A stretch of DNA of 64,000 nt from Streptomyces reniochalinae (GTDB lineage: Bacteria; Actinomycetota; Actinomycetes; Streptomycetales; Streptomycetaceae): assembly GCF_003323735.1 (NCBI RefSeq), contig NZ_QOIM01000034.1, positions 1 to 64,000 on the forward strand. The letters are read 5' to 3'. This document shows positions 61,512-64,000 of this stretch, one piece after another (position 1 is the stretch's first letter; each line of letters starts with the position of its first letter). Position numbers and translations under genes: made by a program. The notes beneath the pieces are model-generated. The model did not search any database. It saw only the letters and a program-made list of their open reading frames with translations, and was not told the origin of the DNA.

Positions 61512-61526
61512 CTGACGGAGCGTCAG
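61512..61526. promoter_or_regulatory. CTGACGGNNCGTCAG-type operator (site H2)
   Basis: CTGACGGAGCGTCAG lies 36 bases before the ATG of the acyl-CoA synthetase gene at 61563. Flanking AAC and TTC extend the symmetry partly. Confidence 0.72.
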
Positions 61527-61562
61527 TTCCAGTCGGCACCACACGGGAGTGGGCGAGTACAC

Positions 61563-63821
61563 ATGCTCGGATCGACTCACGGGACCCTCACCATGACCCC
61601 CCGCCATGGCCGGGTACTGGCCTGCGGCGAACCGGCCGGCGGCGGCCGCGTCCACAGCAGGGCCGACGACAGCGACGAGGTCGCCTTCGATGTCAGCGGC
61701 CGGCCACTGCACGCCCCGGTGCCCGATCTCGACCGCTTCTTCCGCCCGGAAGCCGTCGCCGTGGTGGGCGCCTCCGACGCCGAAGGGCGCCCCAACACCG
61801 GCATCACGCAGCAACTGCTGGCCTGGGCCGAACACGTCGGCGCCCGCCTGTATCCGGTGCACCCCAAGCGGCGCGAGGTGTTCGGGCACGCCTGCGCGCC
61901 CACCGTCGCCGACCTCCCCGAACCCGTGGACGTCGCCGTCCTCCTCGTGGCCGATCCACTGCCGGTACTGGAGCAGCTGGCGGACACCAAGACACGGTTC
62001 GCCGTCGCCTTCGCCTCCGGCTTCGCCGAGACCGGCCAGGACGGCACCCTCGCCCAGCAGCAGCTGGCCGAGGCCGCCGCGCGCTCCGGCGTACGGCTGC
62101 TGGGCCCGAACACCAACCTCAACGCCTTCGAGCGCTTCCGCACCGACCTGGACGGGCCCGCGATCGCCCTCGTCACGCAGTCAGGACACCAGGGCCGCCC
62201 CCTCTTCGCCCTCCAGGAGCTGGGCATCCGGCTTTCGCACTGGGCTCCGACCGGAAACGAGGCCGACCTGGAGACGGCCGACTTCCTCTCCTACTTCGCC
62301 GGCTGCCCCGAGGTGGGGGCCGTGGCGGCATATGTGGAAGGGCTCAAGGACGGCAGGCGGTTCCTGCTCGCCGCCGACCGCGCGGCACGCGGCGGTGTCC
62401 CCGTCGTCGCGGTCAAGGTGGGCCGCACCGAGACGGGGGCACGCACGGCCGCCTCGCACACGGGGAAGCTCACGGGCACCGACGCCACGGTGGACGCGGC
62501 GATGCGGCAGTACGGCGTCATCCGCGTGGACGGGCTGGACGAGCTCCAGGACACGGCCACACTGCTGGCCCGGGCCCGGCCACCACGGGCCGAGGGCATC
62601 GCCGTTCTCGCGATCTCCGGGGGCACCGGAGCCCACCTGGCCGACCTGGCCACCTCGGCAGGGCTGACGCTGCCCACGCTCTCCGAGACCAAGCAGGCGG
62701 AGCTGCACCAGTGGATCCCCGACTATCTGTCGGTGGCCAACCCCGTCGACAACGGTGGCCACCCGGTGGGTGACCGGCGCGGCCGCAAGATCATCGACGC
62801 GGTCCTGGCCGATCCGGACGTCGGTGTCCTCATCTGCCCCATCACCGGCCCCTTCCCGCCGATGAGCGACAGGCTGGCCCGGGATCTGGTGGCCGCGGCC
62901 GAGGAGACCGACAAGCTGGTCTGCGTCGTGTGGGGCTCTCCGGTCGGCACCGAGGACGCCTACAGGACCACGCTGCTCGGCTCCTCCCGCGTGGCGACGT
63001 TCCGGACGTTCGGCAACTGCATACGGGCGGTCCGCGCCTACCTCGACCACCACCGCTTCGCCCGCGCCTACCGGTCCCCCTTCCAGGACGCGCCCCGCAC
63101 CCCCTCCCCCTCGTACCGCAAGGCGCAGGCACTGCTGCGGCCCGGACAGCAGCTGAGCGAGCACGCCGGCAAACAGCTGCTGCGCGCCTACGGCGTCCGC
63201 GTCCCCCGCGAGCAGCTGTGCACCAGCGCGGCGGGGGCGGTGCGCGCGGCCGCGCAGGTCGGCTATCCGGTCGTCATGAAGGCGTCGGCGCCGCAACTCG
63301 CCCACAAGAGCGAGTACGGCCTCGTCCGCGTCGGTCTCACCTCCGCGAGCCAGGTCCGCGACACCTACCGCGAGCTGATGGACATCACGCGCGTCGAGGA
63401 GATCGAACTGGACGGCGTACTGGTGTGCCAGATGGTCGACCCCGGCGTGGAGATGGTGGTCGGCATCGGGCAGGACGAACTGTTCGGGCCGACCGTGACG
63501 GTGGGGCTCGGTGGCGTCCTGGTGGAGGTGTTGCGTGATGTCACCGTCAGGGTCCCGCCCTTCGGCGAGGAGCAGGCCCGCGCGATGCTCGGGGAACTGC
63601 GCGGAGCCGCGCTGCTGGAAGGGGTGCGCGGCAGGCCGCCCGCCGACGTCGACGCGCTGGTCGAGGTCATCTTGCGGGTGCAGCGGATGGCTCTGGAACT
63701 CGGGGCACCGCCCGGCTCCCAGGGCGCCGGCGGCCTGGCCGAGCTGGACATCAACCCCTTGGTCGTCCTGGCGCGCGGGCAGGGAGCGGTGGCGCTCGAC
63801 GCCCTGGCGGTGTGCCGGTGA
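61563..63821 (+). CDS. ADP-forming acyl-CoA synthetase (acetate-CoA ligase family)
   Basis: The 752-residue protein has a CoA-binding Rossmann domain (about 55-190: FFRPEAVAVVGASDAEGRPN, YPVHPKRREVFG) and succinyl-CoA-synthetase-like domains (VTQSGHQGRPLFALQ, AASHTGKLTGTDATVDAAMR). It ends with an ATP-grasp domain (about 530-750: YPVVMKASAPQLAHKSEYGL, ELDINPLVVLARGQG). This is the NDP-forming acyl-CoA synthetase family, which makes acyl-CoA with ATP giving ADP and phosphate. The first 45 residues lack homology-like features, so a later start is possible. Two tandem operators precede it; the stop overlaps the next gene. Confidence 0.85.
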   Translation: MLGSTHGTLTMTPRHGRVLACGEPAGGGRVHSRADDSDEVAFDVSGRPLHAPVPDLDRFFRPEAVAVVGASDAEGRPNTGITQQLLAWAEHVGARLYPVHPKRREVFGHACAPTVADLPEPVDVAVLLVADPLPVLEQLADTKTRFAVAFASGFAETGQDGTLAQQQLAEAAARSGVRLLGPNTNLNAFERFRTDLDGPAIALVTQSGHQGRPLFALQELGIRLSHWAPTGNEADLETADFLSYFAGCPEVGAVAAYVEGLKDGRRFLLAADRAARGGVPVVAVKVGRTETGARTAASHTGKLTGTDATVDAAMRQYGVIRVDGLDELQDTATLLARARPPRAEGIAVLAISGGTGAHLADLATSAGLTLPTLSETKQAELHQWIPDYLSVANPVDNGGHPVGDRRGRKIIDAVLADPDVGVLICPITGPFPPMSDRLARDLVAAAEETDKLVCVVWGSPVGTEDAYRTTLLGSSRVATFRTFGNCIRAVRAYLDHHRFARAYRSPFQDAPRTPSPSYRKAQALLRPGQQLSEHAGKQLLRAYGVRVPREQLCTSAAGAVRAAAQVGYPVVMKASAPQLAHKSEYGLVRVGLTSASQVRDTYRELMDITRVEEIELDGVLVCQMVDPGVEMVVGIGQDELFGPTVTVGLGGVLVEVLRDVTVRVPPFGEEQARAMLGELRGAALLEGVRGRPPADVDALVEVILRVQRMALELGAPPGSQGAGGLAELDINPLVVLARGQGAVALDALAVCR

Positions 63822-64000
63822 CCAGCGCGCGAAGCGCCCCGGTCCCCGCACGCGGTTCCACGCCGCCGCCAGCCGCGGGCGTGCCGCCCGCAGGGGAGCC
63901 CGCATCGCAGGCACGCGTGACCCCGGCGCCCGCGCACGCACCCGCGTCACCCGCATACGGGGCCGTGGCGCCCGCGCGCTGCACCAGGCCGTCAGCAGGC
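63818..64000 (+). CDS. Partial gene at window end, Ala/Pro-rich N-terminus
   Basis: A GTG at 63818 overlaps the stop of the acyl-CoA synthetase gene (GTGA). The frame stays open to the window end, 61 codons. The visible part is low-complexity (VTSARSAPVPARGSTPPPAA, then PAPAHAPASPAYG), like the disordered leaders seen on other proteins here. Translational coupling suggests a role in the same pathway. The product cannot be named from this piece, and a start further on would be equally possible. Confidence 0.35.
   Translation, partial: MTSARSAPVPARGSTPPPAAGVPPAGEPASQARVTPAPAHAPASPAYGAVAPARCTRPSAG

Noticed and set aside
44750..64000. A complete sterol-degradation cluster
   Set aside because: Ltp/DUF35, FadD-like and amidohydrolase genes are suggestive, but no ring-opening enzymes (KstD, HsaC-type, IpdAB) or KstR-type operators were seen, so the substrate is left open.

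Overview
The window is very GC-rich and has the gene style of a Streptomyces chromosome: frequent GTG starts, ATGA stop/start overlaps, a conservon, an AfsR-like regulator, an XRE/DUF397 pair and large disordered extracytoplasmic proteins. No rRNA, tRNA or CRISPR array was seen.

1-6.1 kb is a graveyard of mobile DNA. It holds the 5' end of an IS3-type transposase, a twice-frameshifted RepSA-type replication initiator remnant, a damaged IS630-type element with 29-bp terminal inverted repeats, a frameshifted S1 serine protease and an IS5-type transposase remnant. Two lipoprotein genes lie among and beside them. 6.2-20.9 kb carries regulators and envelope genes: an XRE/TPR regulator, a flavoprotein, a TetR/FAD-monooxygenase pair, a VOC protein, a polytopic membrane protein, a 1007-residue D,D-carboxypeptidase, a GPP34 protein and an XRE/DUF397 pair.

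21-33 kb is a mostly minus-strand block of oxidoreductases next to fbiC, which makes the deazaflavin core of coenzyme F420. It contains three luciferase-like enzymes, two SDRs, a D-aminoacylase-type amidohydrolase and an ADP-ribosylglycohydrolase. 33.3-39.1 kb is a complete conservon (cvnA-D) overlapping two P450 genes, one with an eroded active site. 40.9-44.7 kb holds an AfsR-like regulator and two small peptide genes among strong hairpins.

44.7-49.2 kb and 55.4-64 kb encode acyl-CoA chemistry: a FadD-type ligase, an ADP-forming acyl-CoA synthetase, two thiolase-fold/DUF35 sets, an enoyl-CoA hydratase, an acyl-CoA dehydrogenase, a Ddn-like F420 enzyme and a flavin monooxygenase. Between them lie a PQQ-repeat Ser/Thr kinase and a TetR regulator.

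The main discovery candidate is a 15-bp palindrome, CTGACGGNNCGTCAG. I found it ten times by eye, each time just upstream of an oxidoreductase, amidohydrolase or acyl-CoA gene between 21.9 and 61.5 kb, often between divergent genes. It suggests that scattered F420 and acyl-CoA genes form one TetR-type regulon for degrading a lipid-like or polycyclic substrate. Neither the substrate nor the repressor is proven; the TetR gene at 54.7 kb is the nearest candidate.
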